Shown here: in pieces, positions 33,855 to 44,939 of the stretch | Position numbering within the stretch: the stretch's first letter is position 1 | Layout: the number at the start of each line of letters is the position of its first letter | Source: Chara braunii | Taxonomy: Eukaryota; Streptophyta; Charophyceae; Charales; Characeae | Direction: 5' to 3' | Assembly: GCA_003427395.1 (NCBI GenBank) | Contig: BFEA01000113.1 | Coordinates: 1,368,205-1,432,204 of the forward strand | DNA: 64,000 nucleotides | Translations under genes and position numbers: made by a program | The notes under the pieces: generated by a model | The model's input: the letters and a program-made list of their open reading frames with translations, nothing else | What the model was told of the DNA's origin: nothing | The model's database searches: none

Positions 33855-36180
33855 ACCACAACACTCACATCTACCCACGCGTAACACATGGAAAGACACA
33901 AAACAAACCCCACAAACAACACCACTACATTACAACACTCCTAGTCCTTTCAGTATCCGACCCATAACTTTATGCCGCGAGAATCAGATAGGTATCGCGC
34001 GCTGGACTTTCGTATAAGAGTTGCGCGAGCGCATGGCCTCTTCATATCGACCAGCCATGCGTGCATTCGCAAGCACTCGCGCTGATGGGGTACTACGTGG
34101 TACTTGTAACCGCGCGGCCCTTGGTAATCTCGAGGGTCGTGTTCAACACTCAAGTGTCGGCTGACAAACGCGTTGAGGGGTTATCTTCGCGGCGCTAGAC
34201 AACCGCCATGCGCGGTTGACGACCACACCCTCTTCTGCACCCTCTGCAGAGGGGTTGAGTAGACAGCTTCAGGGTTGTCGTGGTAGCCAACCTCAAGGGG
34301 TTTGACTTTTACGGCTACCACGGACTACAACGTCCAACCATGAAAACTTTAAGGAGGAAACAACTGCTGATGGTCTGATAGTCGTTCGAGCTGGAAGGGT
34401 TTGGCCAAGGTGAAAGACGCGTGTGGATAATGCCCAAAATCAGACCCATAGGCCGCCCGACGTTCGAGATGTTGGAGGCTCGTACGCGGGTCCCTCATAC
34501 GCCGACTAGGACTGATACCTTGCTCACGCGCTGTTCCGCGTTGCCGAACTCGGGTCTACTGGCCATAACGCGCTTTTGCCCTCTTTGCTCGTCCCAAAAA
34601 TTTCGAGCGCAGAAATTGGTAAGTGTCGCGCGCGCGGGTTAACATAAAGTCGCGGGGACACAGAACCTACACATACCGACCAATAATGCGGATTTGCGTA
34701 AGCAATCGTGACGTCGGAGCACTATGGATTTGCGTAAGCAATCGTGACGTCGGCGCACTATGTAGTGCCCATACCCGAGTGGCCTCATTTGAGCCATGCG
34801 GTCGCTCTCGACGCTCAGGCGTTGGCTGAAGCGTGCGCTAAGGGGGGTAAACCTTTAGCGAGCACAAAACTGGCCTGAGGGCCTTACCACCTTCTGCACC
34901 CTGAGGTGCCCCAAAGGGTGCGGGGTAAGATGGTCTCTAGGGCAGGAAGGAATTCGGAGCGGTGGTGAGTTGTCTGGCGCATCACCAACAATACGCTAAT
35001 CCTTCCGCCCAGAACTTTATCGTTCCACCAAAGTAAATTAAAACATGGAAAAAGGAACAGGGTACTTGACGTTGGCAGGGGAAACATGAACGCCCCGTCG
35101 GACCAGGTGGCTGGGGAACAACTCCTCCTCCTTGCGGCGCTTCTGTTTCCCCGGGGCAGTAAGTAGGTCAGCCCTGTGCGAGGGGTGATCCCTTCCGTCC
35201 TGAGCCTAGGACCTGGGACTAACGTCCGACCAAATAAAATCTTTGAGCAGAGAAAAACGTAGGTGTGCGGTCGCGCAGCCCTATAAAAGTTACCCGAGCG
35301 TACGCTTACTCTGATTATCACATTATCAGGGTGGGGAAAAAACAATCTCACTCAAACAAAAAGTTGTGGGATAGTTCACTCTCACGACAGTTGTGTGGTT
35401 TGCCCATCTGAATCCAAAACATAATCATTCCACATGACTCAGTAAAGACTCTTTCATACATACCTGCAATCATACGCACAACATTCAAACAACATCAAAC
35501 ACACTAAAGGGGTCAACTTTTTGACCTTCTGCAGCTCACACCCTGCCTTATGCACACAAGCCCAACCATTTCCCCACCAATCCTCAACAAATATATTCAA
35601 TCTTTAAGAAATGGCCATTTATAAAGGAACTGGGTGAAAACCCAAAGAAACACAAAAAACCTGGCAAGGGCCAAGGCCTTGGGTTGAGAGGCAGGAGAAA
35701 TAGGAAAGTTGAGTCGTAAACCGACGAATCGGCAACCGACCTGTTATCAGTGATAACATGAAAGTGATCCTTTTTGAAGGATCAGGCTGAACAGATCAAA
35801 CCTTCAAGCGAAATACGGAAACTTGCAACACAGTACAAACCAAAGAATGATACTACTTATGTTTATGCCAAGAAAGGGAGAGTACTCCCTAAGTCGTAAC
35901 CTAGCTCCTCTACTAGTACCAAGTCACTGAACACCTCCCCTAACCAGGATGGATCTGCTAAGTAGCTCCTAGCTGGAAATTATTCTAACTCCTTAAATTC
36001 TACAAAATTTCGGCAGCTCTTCCCGTAGGAAAAGTGCCTTTTCAGAATTTCAACAAGCTCAAAAATGACTAACTCTTTCAGATTTGTAAAAATTTCGGCA
36101 GCGCTTCCTGTAGGAATAGGAGGCTGTCAAGATTTATACAAAGTTGAAAAGACAGAAAGACGAAGCAAGCTATACTTGGG
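33855..36180. other. Non-coding, hairpin-rich, LTR/leader-like sequence
   Basis: No gene supported. Visible items: inverted repeat CGTGGTAGCC/GGCTACCACG (34278-34322); a 36-bp tandem duplication (34690-34762, GGATTTGCGTAAGCAATCG); hairpin CGCTAAGG...CCTTTAGCG (34836-34860); GCACCCT/AGGGTGC (34897-34921); and an approximately 80-bp duplication containing AAATTTCGGCAGC (35990-36120). The part next to 36181 is expected to be the internal leader of the giant-LTR element. Confidence 0.5.
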
Positions 36181-36197
36181 GCTATCTTCTGATACCA
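36181..36197 (-). promoter_or_regulatory. Primer binding site (initiator-Met type) of the giant-LTR element
   Basis: The minus strand reads TGGTATCAGAAGATAGC. The first ten bases match the complement of the 3' end of plant initiator-Met tRNA. It begins three bases after the LTR end CATCA at 36201. Confidence 0.7.
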
Positions 36198-36514
36198 GCT
36201 TGATGACTCAGGATCAGTGACAGCCCGCACGACCTCTGGATGAGAGTGTGGCTAGCTCTGATCCTAACTCTTAGCAGGGTCAGTCCTATCTTCACCCCAA
36301 GTTTTCCCTCCCATCATCCATCTAACCTACCTATGGCTCCAGCACCTGGCTAGCATCTAAACAACTAATCTATCAAAAAGACACCCCAAAGTGAGAGCCC
36401 ACAAGCATGCATGAACAAACATCTCTCACAATCCCACATAAGTTTAACCTGAATAGTTCATTGGATCACTCAGTTCTTTTCCTGTTATAACCCCCTTACC
36501 TATGGCATAGGATT

Positions 36515-37690
36515 AGACAATGCCCTAACTTAAGAGTATGCCCAACCTGCCTAAGTAAAAAAGTAAATGTACGCACAACTGGACTGCCCTAACTTAAGGG
36601 TATGCCCAACATTACATGAACTCTAGTCATAAAACATATGACTAGACCGCCCTAAAACATATGTCTGGCTTCTGCTTAACTGACGACATAAAGCATAAAC
36701 TAGACTGCCCTAGCTTAAGGGTATGCCTAGTCAGCTCATAGATAAGGTTACATAGGGCATAGGACTAGGCTGCCCTAACTTAAGGGTACGTCCAACCTAC
36801 ATAACATCAACGACAAGAGCATATCACTAGGCCGCCCTAACTTAAGGGCACGCCTAGCTAGCTTAAACATTTTTAGGTACATAAGACAATACGACCAGGC
36901 CGCCCTAACTTAAGGGTACGCGTGATCTGCTTGAACAAAGTACAGACGACGTATGACTAAGCCGCCCTAACTTAAGGGTACGCTTAGCCTCCGTAACGAC
37001 AATATAAGAGAACAACCATTGATGTACTTGCACAAACTTTATATATTTCCCTCTTATTAGGCAGATGATCAGACCTACCCAACTTAGGGAGACATCCAAT
37101 CCTGCCTTGTGTTTAGAAGGGAAAATACAAGAAGATTTATACTAACTCTCTGCACCTTTGTATTATCACGAGCATAGGACGAAACCGCCCTAACTTAAGG
37201 GTACGCTCAGCCTGCCCGAATTACCTTTATTATATTATCCACTTGCTTTTCTTTTCTTCTTGTTCTACCTGACTTACTAACTAGCTTTCCCAACTTAGGG
37301 TGCCCGGTCTGCCAGCTGATATAAGTTCGTATAATGTATATCAAAATTATATACTTTGGTTGATCTTTTTGTTCATGGCTTATGACTGAACCGCCCTAAC
37401 TTAAGGGTACGCCCAGCCTCATGCCTTTGTCCCCCTCAGAAGAAACATACACAGAACTGGGTCTACGCAACTTAGAATATTCCCAGCTCTGTTTTCAGCA
37501 ACCCATAAAAGAAACATCAGGATTCTGAGTCCTCCCAACTTAGGGTGCCCATCCTCCTGTTCAGAAACCCCAGAAAGAAACAGCGACTAGTCCGTCCAAC
37601 TTAGGATAGGCCCAGCCCTCAAGATCATATAGCCAGCCCAGCAAACATAAATAAAACATAGCACTGAGCCCACATCAACTTAGAGGAGCT
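36515..37690 (-). repeat. Array of hairpin-forming CCCTAACTTAAGGG units
   Basis: Nine well-kept cores near 36522, 36586, 36716, 36771, 36833, 36901, 36962, 37186 and 37392. Several degenerate ones (CCCAACTTAGGG type) lie near 37078, 37286, 37525 and 37588. The main period is about 63 bases. Flanks such as ACTAGRC and GCCTAGT are complementary, and the core itself is near-palindromic, so each unit can fold into a hairpin. The array lies in the U5 side of the giant LTR. Confidence 0.75.
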
Positions 37691-38978
37691 CAGCCTTGGG
37701 TTGACCCAGTCAAACACATGCACACACCTTCATCCCACCTTTCCCCAGTTCATTCTGTCTGAATTTACTCAAAGAAGATGTATGATTTCTCACATACAAT
37801 TGTTGACTACCTTTCACAGTGCATGTCCTGAGATACATAATAATAAACGTAATATCCTCATATAGCCATATTCAGATAACCCAGGGGATAACAAGTAGGG
37901 GAAGGGACCACACGCGTCAAACGAAAATATACCGGAAGTTCCTTGCCTCCAGAACCCCACCTGGGCTCCGGCAGAGCTCCCGCAATCGGTGGGTGGACCT
38001 CCCACAAGGTCTTGCTGCGGTCCTACGGGTTGCAATCCCGCCTGCCGCCTTCCTCTCGTAACCTCAGACTAGATAGAGAGGGAGAAGGATAGAAGTAGGA
38101 AGTTCAGACTCTCGAGATTCAAGGGTGGGACAACTCAACTCACAATGAGAGGGCCTTGAAATCTCGATGCGCCTGAGGGCCCTGCAATGATGGCCAAAAT
38201 GTGCAGTAGAAGTAACCAAGTCTTGGCCAAAACATGGAATGCCAGTCCCCTGACTGCCCTCCAGATCACCGTGATAACCTACTGCAGGGTCTGTTCACCC
38301 CTCTGATTCCACAGCCATACGCAGCTAGTGCACAACAAGGTGCACAACGAAAGCTACCAATGCAGGGTATGGAGTGCACAATAGGATGTACTGCATTAAC
38401 TCCTTAGGGGTCTAGCCGCGCTGGGCCTGTGTGCCGTGACAATTCGGTCCAGCAGCAATAACATCGCCGCTAGGAGAGGTAGTATGGTTTACTGCAGTAG
38501 TGTGCTGCGGGGGCCAGTCCTCAGCACAACAGCAACCCCCCATACGAACCGCGACATGCTCTACAGCAGGGCGCCGCACGGAACAGCGCCGGCATAGTAG
38601 TGATGCCCGGTCGGGAATAGCGTCCTCCACAGCAGTAACAGCACCCCAACTATTGCCCAACACACCACAGTGCTCAGTCTGCGCCCTACACAGCACCAAC
38701 ACTTGGCACAATGTATAGTGGTGGCTCAACCCATCAGTAGTACCTGCCTTGACCGCAGCAGCAGCTTCCCACGACATGTAGTAAACAGTAGACGCTGCAG
38801 TAGTATTAGCTATAACAGTCCCGATAGGCTTGTTGCAGTAATAACCAGAGCTTCACAGCCTGCCGATGATACAGCCACCTCACTGGTGCTTAGTCCGGAC
38901 ATAACTTGTAACAACCTTAATCTGTAGGAAGCGTTGTAGCAGAGGGCGTGAAGCAAACAGGAGCACCACACCTGTGAT

Positions 38979-39863
38979 NNNNNNNNNNNNNNNNNNNNNN
39001 NNNNNNNNNNNNNNNNNNNNNNNNNNNNNNNNNNNNNNNNNNNNNNNNNNNNNNNNNNNNNNNNNNNNNNNNNNNNNNNNNNNNNNNNNNNNNNNNNNNN
39101 NNNNNNNNNNNNNNNNNNNNNNNNNNNNNNNNNNNNNNNNNNNNNNNNNNNNNNNNNNNNNNNNNNNNNNNNNNNNNNNNNNNNNNNNNNNNNNNNNNNN
39201 NNNNNNNNNNNNNNNNNNNNNNNNNNNNNNNNNNNNNNNNNNNNNNNNNNNNNNNNNNNNNNNNNNNNNNNNNNNNNNNNNNNNNNNNNNNNNNNNNNNN
39301 NNNNNNNNNNNNNNNNNNNNNNNNNNNNNNNNNNNNNNNNNNNNNNNNNNNNNNNNNNNNNNNNNNNNNNNNNNNNNNNNNNNNNNNNNNNNNNNNNNNN
39401 NNNNNNNNNNNNNNNNNNNNNNNNNNNNNNNNNNNNNNNNNNNNNNNNNNNNNNNNNNNNNNNNNNNNNNNNNNNNNNNNNNNNNNNNNNNNNNNNNNNN
39501 NNNNNNNNNNNNNNNNNNNNNNNNNNNNNNNNNNNNNNNNNNNNNNNNNNNNNNNNNNNNNNNNNNNNNNNNNNNNNNNNNNNNNNNNNNNNNNNNNNNN
39601 NNNNNNNNNNNNNNNNNNNNNNNNNNNNNNNNNNNNNNNNNNNNNNNNNNNNNNNNNNNNNNNNNNNNNNNNNNNNNNNNNNNNNNNNNNNNNNNNNNNN
39701 NNNNNNNNNNNNNNNNNNNNNNNNNNNNNNNNNNNNNNNNNNNNNNNNNNNNNNNNNNNNNNNNNNNNNNNNNNNNNNNNNNNNNNNNNNNNNNNNNNNN
39801 NNNNNNNNNNNNNNNNNNNNNNNNNNNNNNNNNNNNNNNNNNNNNNNNNNNNNNNNNNNNNNN
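38979..39863. other. Assembly gap (885 N) inside giant LTR copy 1
   Basis: The flanks align to 62846 and 62092 of copy 2, so the missing part corresponds to 62093-62845 (about 753 bases), slightly shorter than the N run. Confidence 0.95.
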
Positions 39864-41744
39864 CGTCTCCACACGACTTACTCAACCGGCTAGCGGATGG
39901 CTATAATCAGTGTTTTGCCACGTGCTCCGGACTCGTATCTGCAGCCCCGTACCGGTCTTCTATGCAGTAGCTCTGCAGTCCCGTGGTCTGTCCCCAGCTA
40001 GTTCATATCACAGTGTTCAGCGTACTGGCCACTAGGTAAGTCCGCAGTCTCGGTCAAGTGCGGCAATACGCAGTGCAGAACCCTGCAACCGGCTACAATA
40101 GCCACAACAGGTATCAAGACCCCGCAGCAACCACTGTATACGGCAGCTAAGCAAAACGCAAGTAGGATGCAGTAGCAAGTCGACTTTACACAGTCAGCCG
40201 CACGAATACAGCAACCGTAACTCTACCGTTCAACATCCGTACACTCACTCATATACAAGGGGATAAGGTCGCCGACCGCATCCCCCACACTAGCCGCCAT
40301 ATGCGCTTCATAGGCCGACTTCAGTGACCGTGCGTACGCTGAGCATACAGGCCACTGCCACGTGGCCTTGGTACACTAAAGCAGTTCGACTCAGCATCCT
40401 GCATGGTCCTGCTCGTGGCTCGATCCTGTAACTTGCTTCGTATCCCCAGCTTGCCAGGTAGGTTCGCTTCCCTCTCTCCCTCAGATAACAGAGCCTGGCC
40501 TTGACTACCACAAGGATGTAGTGCCGAGACTGACAAATTATATCAGCGGCGTAATCACCAGCGGACACTTGACGCCAAGTCAGGCCGAATCGTGATGACG
40601 AGCAACGATCCCACCAGCGAGATGTTGAGGTCGATCTCGAACGCGATGAGCATGTGCGACAGAACCAGCGGAATCGAGATGAGCAGTTGCGTAACCGGGG
40701 TAAGTACCAACGGACCGAGCCAGCGTTCACACACAACAATTGTGTGACCCTGCTCCAATACTTACCAACCATGCAAAATGAAGATGAATCTTCCGTTAGA
40801 ACAGGGAAAGATACACCCCCATACTAGTACCTCCCTTTGGCCGAACGCACGGTACGCAGCCCCCGGCTATCGTAGCTACCAAACCATGGCTGAGTGCTAC
40901 ATCTAATACAGCTACCTAACTCGCAATGGCAGAAACCCGCCACCTACCATCTTACTCCTCCAAAATCAACCAACGAATGACCGAGGTAAGGCAGCTTCTC
41001 CCCTCTCCTTTCCTTCTCAACTCTTCCCCCGACACTCCTTTCCTTACTACTTCTTGCGCAAATCCGATCCCACCATTTGGCTCGCCTCAACCCCAAGTTC
41101 TGCCTCCTTCCCTATCTGAGTCCATGCTGCCACTTTCCTACTGCGCACACCATAGCTCGCCCTTTTCGTTTTCAGCTTCCCAATGTACCTGGCGTGAGTT
41201 AGCGCCCAGGTTCATCCGTTCGCCTTTACTGCCTTTTCTCCACGCACAACTTTTCTTACCTCCTCTTGTTTCTACTGTCTCAACACTAAAATTGACTTCA
41301 CAATCGTTTTCGCCCAACCTTAAAAACGTCGGGTTAGCACTCTCCCTTATCTGATTCTGTTAGGAATCGAGAGGGACGAGCATTTCTCCACTCCCACACT
41401 TCACACCATCTTCTCCGCCATAGCCTCCCGTACTAACTCCTTTTCCTACTTCCTACCTTACCGACCTATCACGCAGACTAACCACAGGTATAGCTTCGCC
41501 AGCCTTAGAAAATCCGGATTTGACTCTCACTTCGCTCGCTCCTTCTAAGAATCGCGCCCGTTGTTCCTCTTTGGCTGCGCTCTGCCAGTCTCTCCGCCAT
41601 CCCCAACTTCGAACGCACCTGGTGCGGAACCAGCCCAGGTTCATTCCCTTCTCTTTGGCCTATATTGACACTCTCTCAGCAGTCCGCGATGCCTTCTCCT
41701 CTCGGAAGGCACTCGCAATTAGCAACCTCAAAGAGAGGTTGCTC

Positions 41745-41779
41745 TCTCCCTTTATGCGGTCCAGCCTCGCGCAAGGACC

Positions 41780-41810
<31 letters not shown>

Positions 41811-41829
41811 TACAGCTGTCCCGAAGGAC
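41745..41829 (-). ncRNA. U6 snRNA-like sequence, copy 1
   Basis: On the minus strand it starts GTCCTTCGGGACAGC and contains the invariant U6 core with the ACAGAGA box and AGC triad (GATACAGAGAAGATTAGCAT). It then has TCCTTGCGCGAGG, corresponding to the intramolecular stem-loop. After about 75 bases it departs from U6, and there is no T-run terminator. It is likely a U6-derived segment of the LTR, not a spliceosomal gene. Confidence 0.7.
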
Positions 41830-41888
41830 TGCTCCTTGAGCAGAGACCCAGGCTCGTCGGGTCTGCTGCCTTGGGGCAGTTGTCTCCC

Positions 41889-41952
41889 CTGGATTCAGAC
41901 GCCGGCTTGCGTTTTAGTAGTTTGGTGGTGTATCCACTGAACTAGGTGCTCG
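41889..41952 (-). other. tRNA-like sequence upstream of the U6-like copy 1
   Basis: Minus strand, upstream of the U6-like segment: box A-like TAGTTCAGTGGATA (41931-41944) and box B-like GCGTCTGAATCCAG (41889-41902). A full tRNA cloverleaf is not evident. Confidence 0.5.
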
Positions 41953-42965
41953 GTCGCCGGACCTGGCGCCACCGCCGGACCACGTTCAGACGCAGAACAA
42001 CAGAAACCTCTAGGAAATAACAAAAAAATAAAATAACATAATAAAAAGAAGATTCTTAGGGAGCGGAATAGGGGAAGAGGCAGTTGGCACTTGGCCCTCG
42101 GTCCTACCTCTCGGGCCCACAGCCGGAACCCCTCGCAAAAAGCCAAGGGGGATAGCCCCGCGGGACCCTCAACCCCTCGGCTCACTCCGACGCGCTCCTC
42201 TGCTGCTCCGCTGCTCGCTGCTGGCCTCGATCCGGGGACCCGCCTGGTGGAAGTTCAGTAACGTAACCTATAGGGCTAAGCCCAAGCCTGAGTTGGCCGT
42301 GCGTTGCCCTGTACATGAATGGTATGGCCAACCAGCCTGGGCCTGCAAAGGGTACCTTAGGCCGCTTTTCTAACTCACGGCCTGCGTCCATCACTTCGTA
42401 AGGCCGCACTCGGCTATCTTGGGGCAAGGCTCCGGTTGGTCCACCACGCACGCCTGCTCCGCTACTATATGGCTGAGGGTCGTGCCTCTCATAGCTGCCA
42501 TGAACGCCCTTTTACCGCCCCCTTGATAACCCCGACTTTTGTTCTATTCCGAGCCATCCTTACTTGGCTTTGGCTGTGGCTTCTACTATAGATAGCGCAT
42601 GGTCAACTCAGTGCCTTGCGTAACTTTAAACGGTGCGACCCTGCACGTCGGCCCCTAGTAAGTCAGACAACACCCTCCTCTAGTCACAGCCTTACCTAGT
42701 CAACGCGACGCTGTCCGTAACTTTGCCCGTGCGTGCGAGGCTGCAACCGCCTCAGAAAGTCTAGCCTAGCACTCACTTGTCCTATCGGTGTGTCATAGTC
42801 TTCCCGGATCAAGGTCCGGTCCAGCTAACGCATGCCCGCAAGTGCACGCTCACACACTCTCTAATCAACACAAATGGGACGCGCCCCTAGATATTGTCAG
42901 GCGCGTTCTTCCTGTACGCTGCAAATATGTGCCCAAATACCCTTGTAAGGGTATTCGGGCCGACA

Positions 42966-44939
42966 GTTTTCCGGACCTTATTAAGCGACGTCCCCGTCGC
43001 GTCGGACAATCAAAACTATAAATACCACCACATTTGTTGACAAGGAAACGACCAATCCGACTCACCGGCTCGACTCCGTTCGAGGTAGTCTTACCAACCT
43101 GCTCCTGTCACGACGTTCCTCTGCCAAGATTTCAACCTGGGTCTCCCACGTGCTGGCCTCGGAGTTAGGGGATACTTTGTTCCGTACTACAGCGTACTAC
43201 CCGCTCCCAGGTAGTAGGTTGATAGTCCTCTCCCTTTGTCGTAGACATTTGCCGGTTCACCGTTGGGTGTCCTATTTAGTCATCGTCCCGCGTACGGGGT
43301 CATAACTTAGGACGCGGGCCCTAACCGAGACCTCTCAAAATACGGGGCACCTTTAGTCCCCTCAACGGTAATGCTTACCATTTCAAATAGTCACTCATAA
43401 TGAACAACCATTCCGGAGTCTAACACATGTGGCTTCAGGTCTCCGTCTTGGCCGACCAATGGAACGATCGATCACGCCGAATCCACGGCCCACCGCGTTG
43501 TTATGTAGCGATGGTGCCCTCGTTGGTTACGCAACGATAAGCAACTCTTCCTATCTTGGTACCCCGAAGGATCCCGACTCTTGACTTAATCGACCCCAAT
43601 GACTTTCCCTCTGGCTAAACCTCTCCGGGTGGCCGACCCTTTAAGACTTAACCTTTGGTAAGCCATGGTCCCGCTGCCAGGTTGTGTCGGTCAGCGGCCC
43701 TCGCTGGGAGTTAGGTTTCTACAGTTCCAGCGATGCTAAGTATAGCCCCTTAGCTTGGCCTCACAAAGTATGTCCCTTTGACTGACCTCACTGTGGTCTG
43801 ACGCTTCCTTCCAAAACTTTCAGAACAACCAAAGGGTCACATACCAACTGCCCACGGGACTACATGGAGGGATAGTGCCTTTCTCAACCATTTCAACCAA
43901 ATCCTCAGCAATTCCACAGGGTCGTGCCTCCCTTACGTCGATCAAGAGTAGGTAAGGTCACACGTCTTTTAAGGACATCTCTCAGAATATTTTCCAAGGT
44001 TCCATCATAATTGCCAGAAATTTCATCTATTATTTTCACAAAATATTTGGCCTTTCCTCATTAGGCTTTACATACACACAAATATTTATCATCACTATAG
44101 CATCTTTTTTGAGTGCTCTCACAAATTTCAACTTTTTAAGAAAGTCCAATCGGCCATTGGGCTTTCCTCTCTCTTTTCCGAGTCACACAGAAGACACAAC
44201 TTTGGTTGACCTTTCCACTCATCATCATTCCATCTGTGCATAACACATCATGCCATCTCTTTCTTAGGAATCTGAGAGCACTTTCTCCCATCGTACTTTG
44301 GGCTCCACCTGTCATTGGGCCAGGGATGCGTAAGTACATTGGAAGAAAGCGCAGATCAGTTCACTTCACAACATTCATCTCATCACACCATCATCCATAT
44401 GGGCAAGTCCACAACTGAGAGTGAGTGTGACACACCATACCCACAAAAAACAAGATTCGAGACTCACATAGGTACACAGGATATGGGGCCCTGCAATGAG
44501 CAAAGGCTCCTGTCCTTATCAAAAAGCCAAAGTATCATACAAAGGGTTTGATTATCCCACAAGGAATTACAATACCCAACGAAGAATCCAGGTATCCAAG
44601 TGTTAAGGTACTAAAAAATCAACAGTCACTCCACACTCAGGAGTGTCACTCTGCTCTAGACGGTAAGAGAACCATAACTTTACACGAGGGTCTTAACACT
44701 TCACACCACACTTAGCAAAAAAAGAGAAAAGTAGTCAGGATTATACACAGTGTTATCTTATGTACATAAAAGTCCATAATGCGAAAGTAGACATCTCACT
44801 ACTGGCTCAACTTGCTGATGTACATGGGTCTGATCCAATCCTCCATGTATCCTCCTATATACAAGTAACCATCAGTCAGCGAATCAGGAATGCCTTGCGT
44901 ATACTAGACTTAGACCTGTCCGGACCTTATTAGAAAATC
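42966..44939. other. Non-coding stretch
   Basis: No gene or recognisable retroelement domain. It may be the remaining 3' end (LTR) of the gag-bearing element to its right, but I found no matching copy in the window. Confidence 0.4.

Larger units (their letters stand above)
36201..42965 (-). repeat. Giant LTR copy 1 (contains an N gap)
   Basis: Minus-strand repeat from TGTCGGCCCGAATACCC at 42965 to CATCA at 36201, about 6.7 kb. The part 37814-42965 is the reverse complement of 58934-64000, aligned end to end with high similarity. TG...CA ends, the adjacent primer site and the TATA box in the other copy support an LTR. The TATA position here has decayed to TGTGTAAAG (near 40185). Small ORFs inside are not conserved between the copies and are not taken as genes. 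Confidence 0.7.

Noticed and set aside
34884-35351. 155-codon minus-strand ORF
   Set aside because: No domain; composition and hairpins look like LTR/leader DNA.
36515-37690. CRISPR-like array or telomere-type CCCTAA repeats
   Set aside because: Units are degenerate with uneven spacing and hairpin flanks, there are no cas genes, the setting is eukaryotic, and CCCTAA is not in tandem.
41745-41829. Functional U6 gene
   Set aside because: Diverged 3' end, no T-run terminator, no upstream USE/TATA at Pol III spacing, and located inside a repeat.
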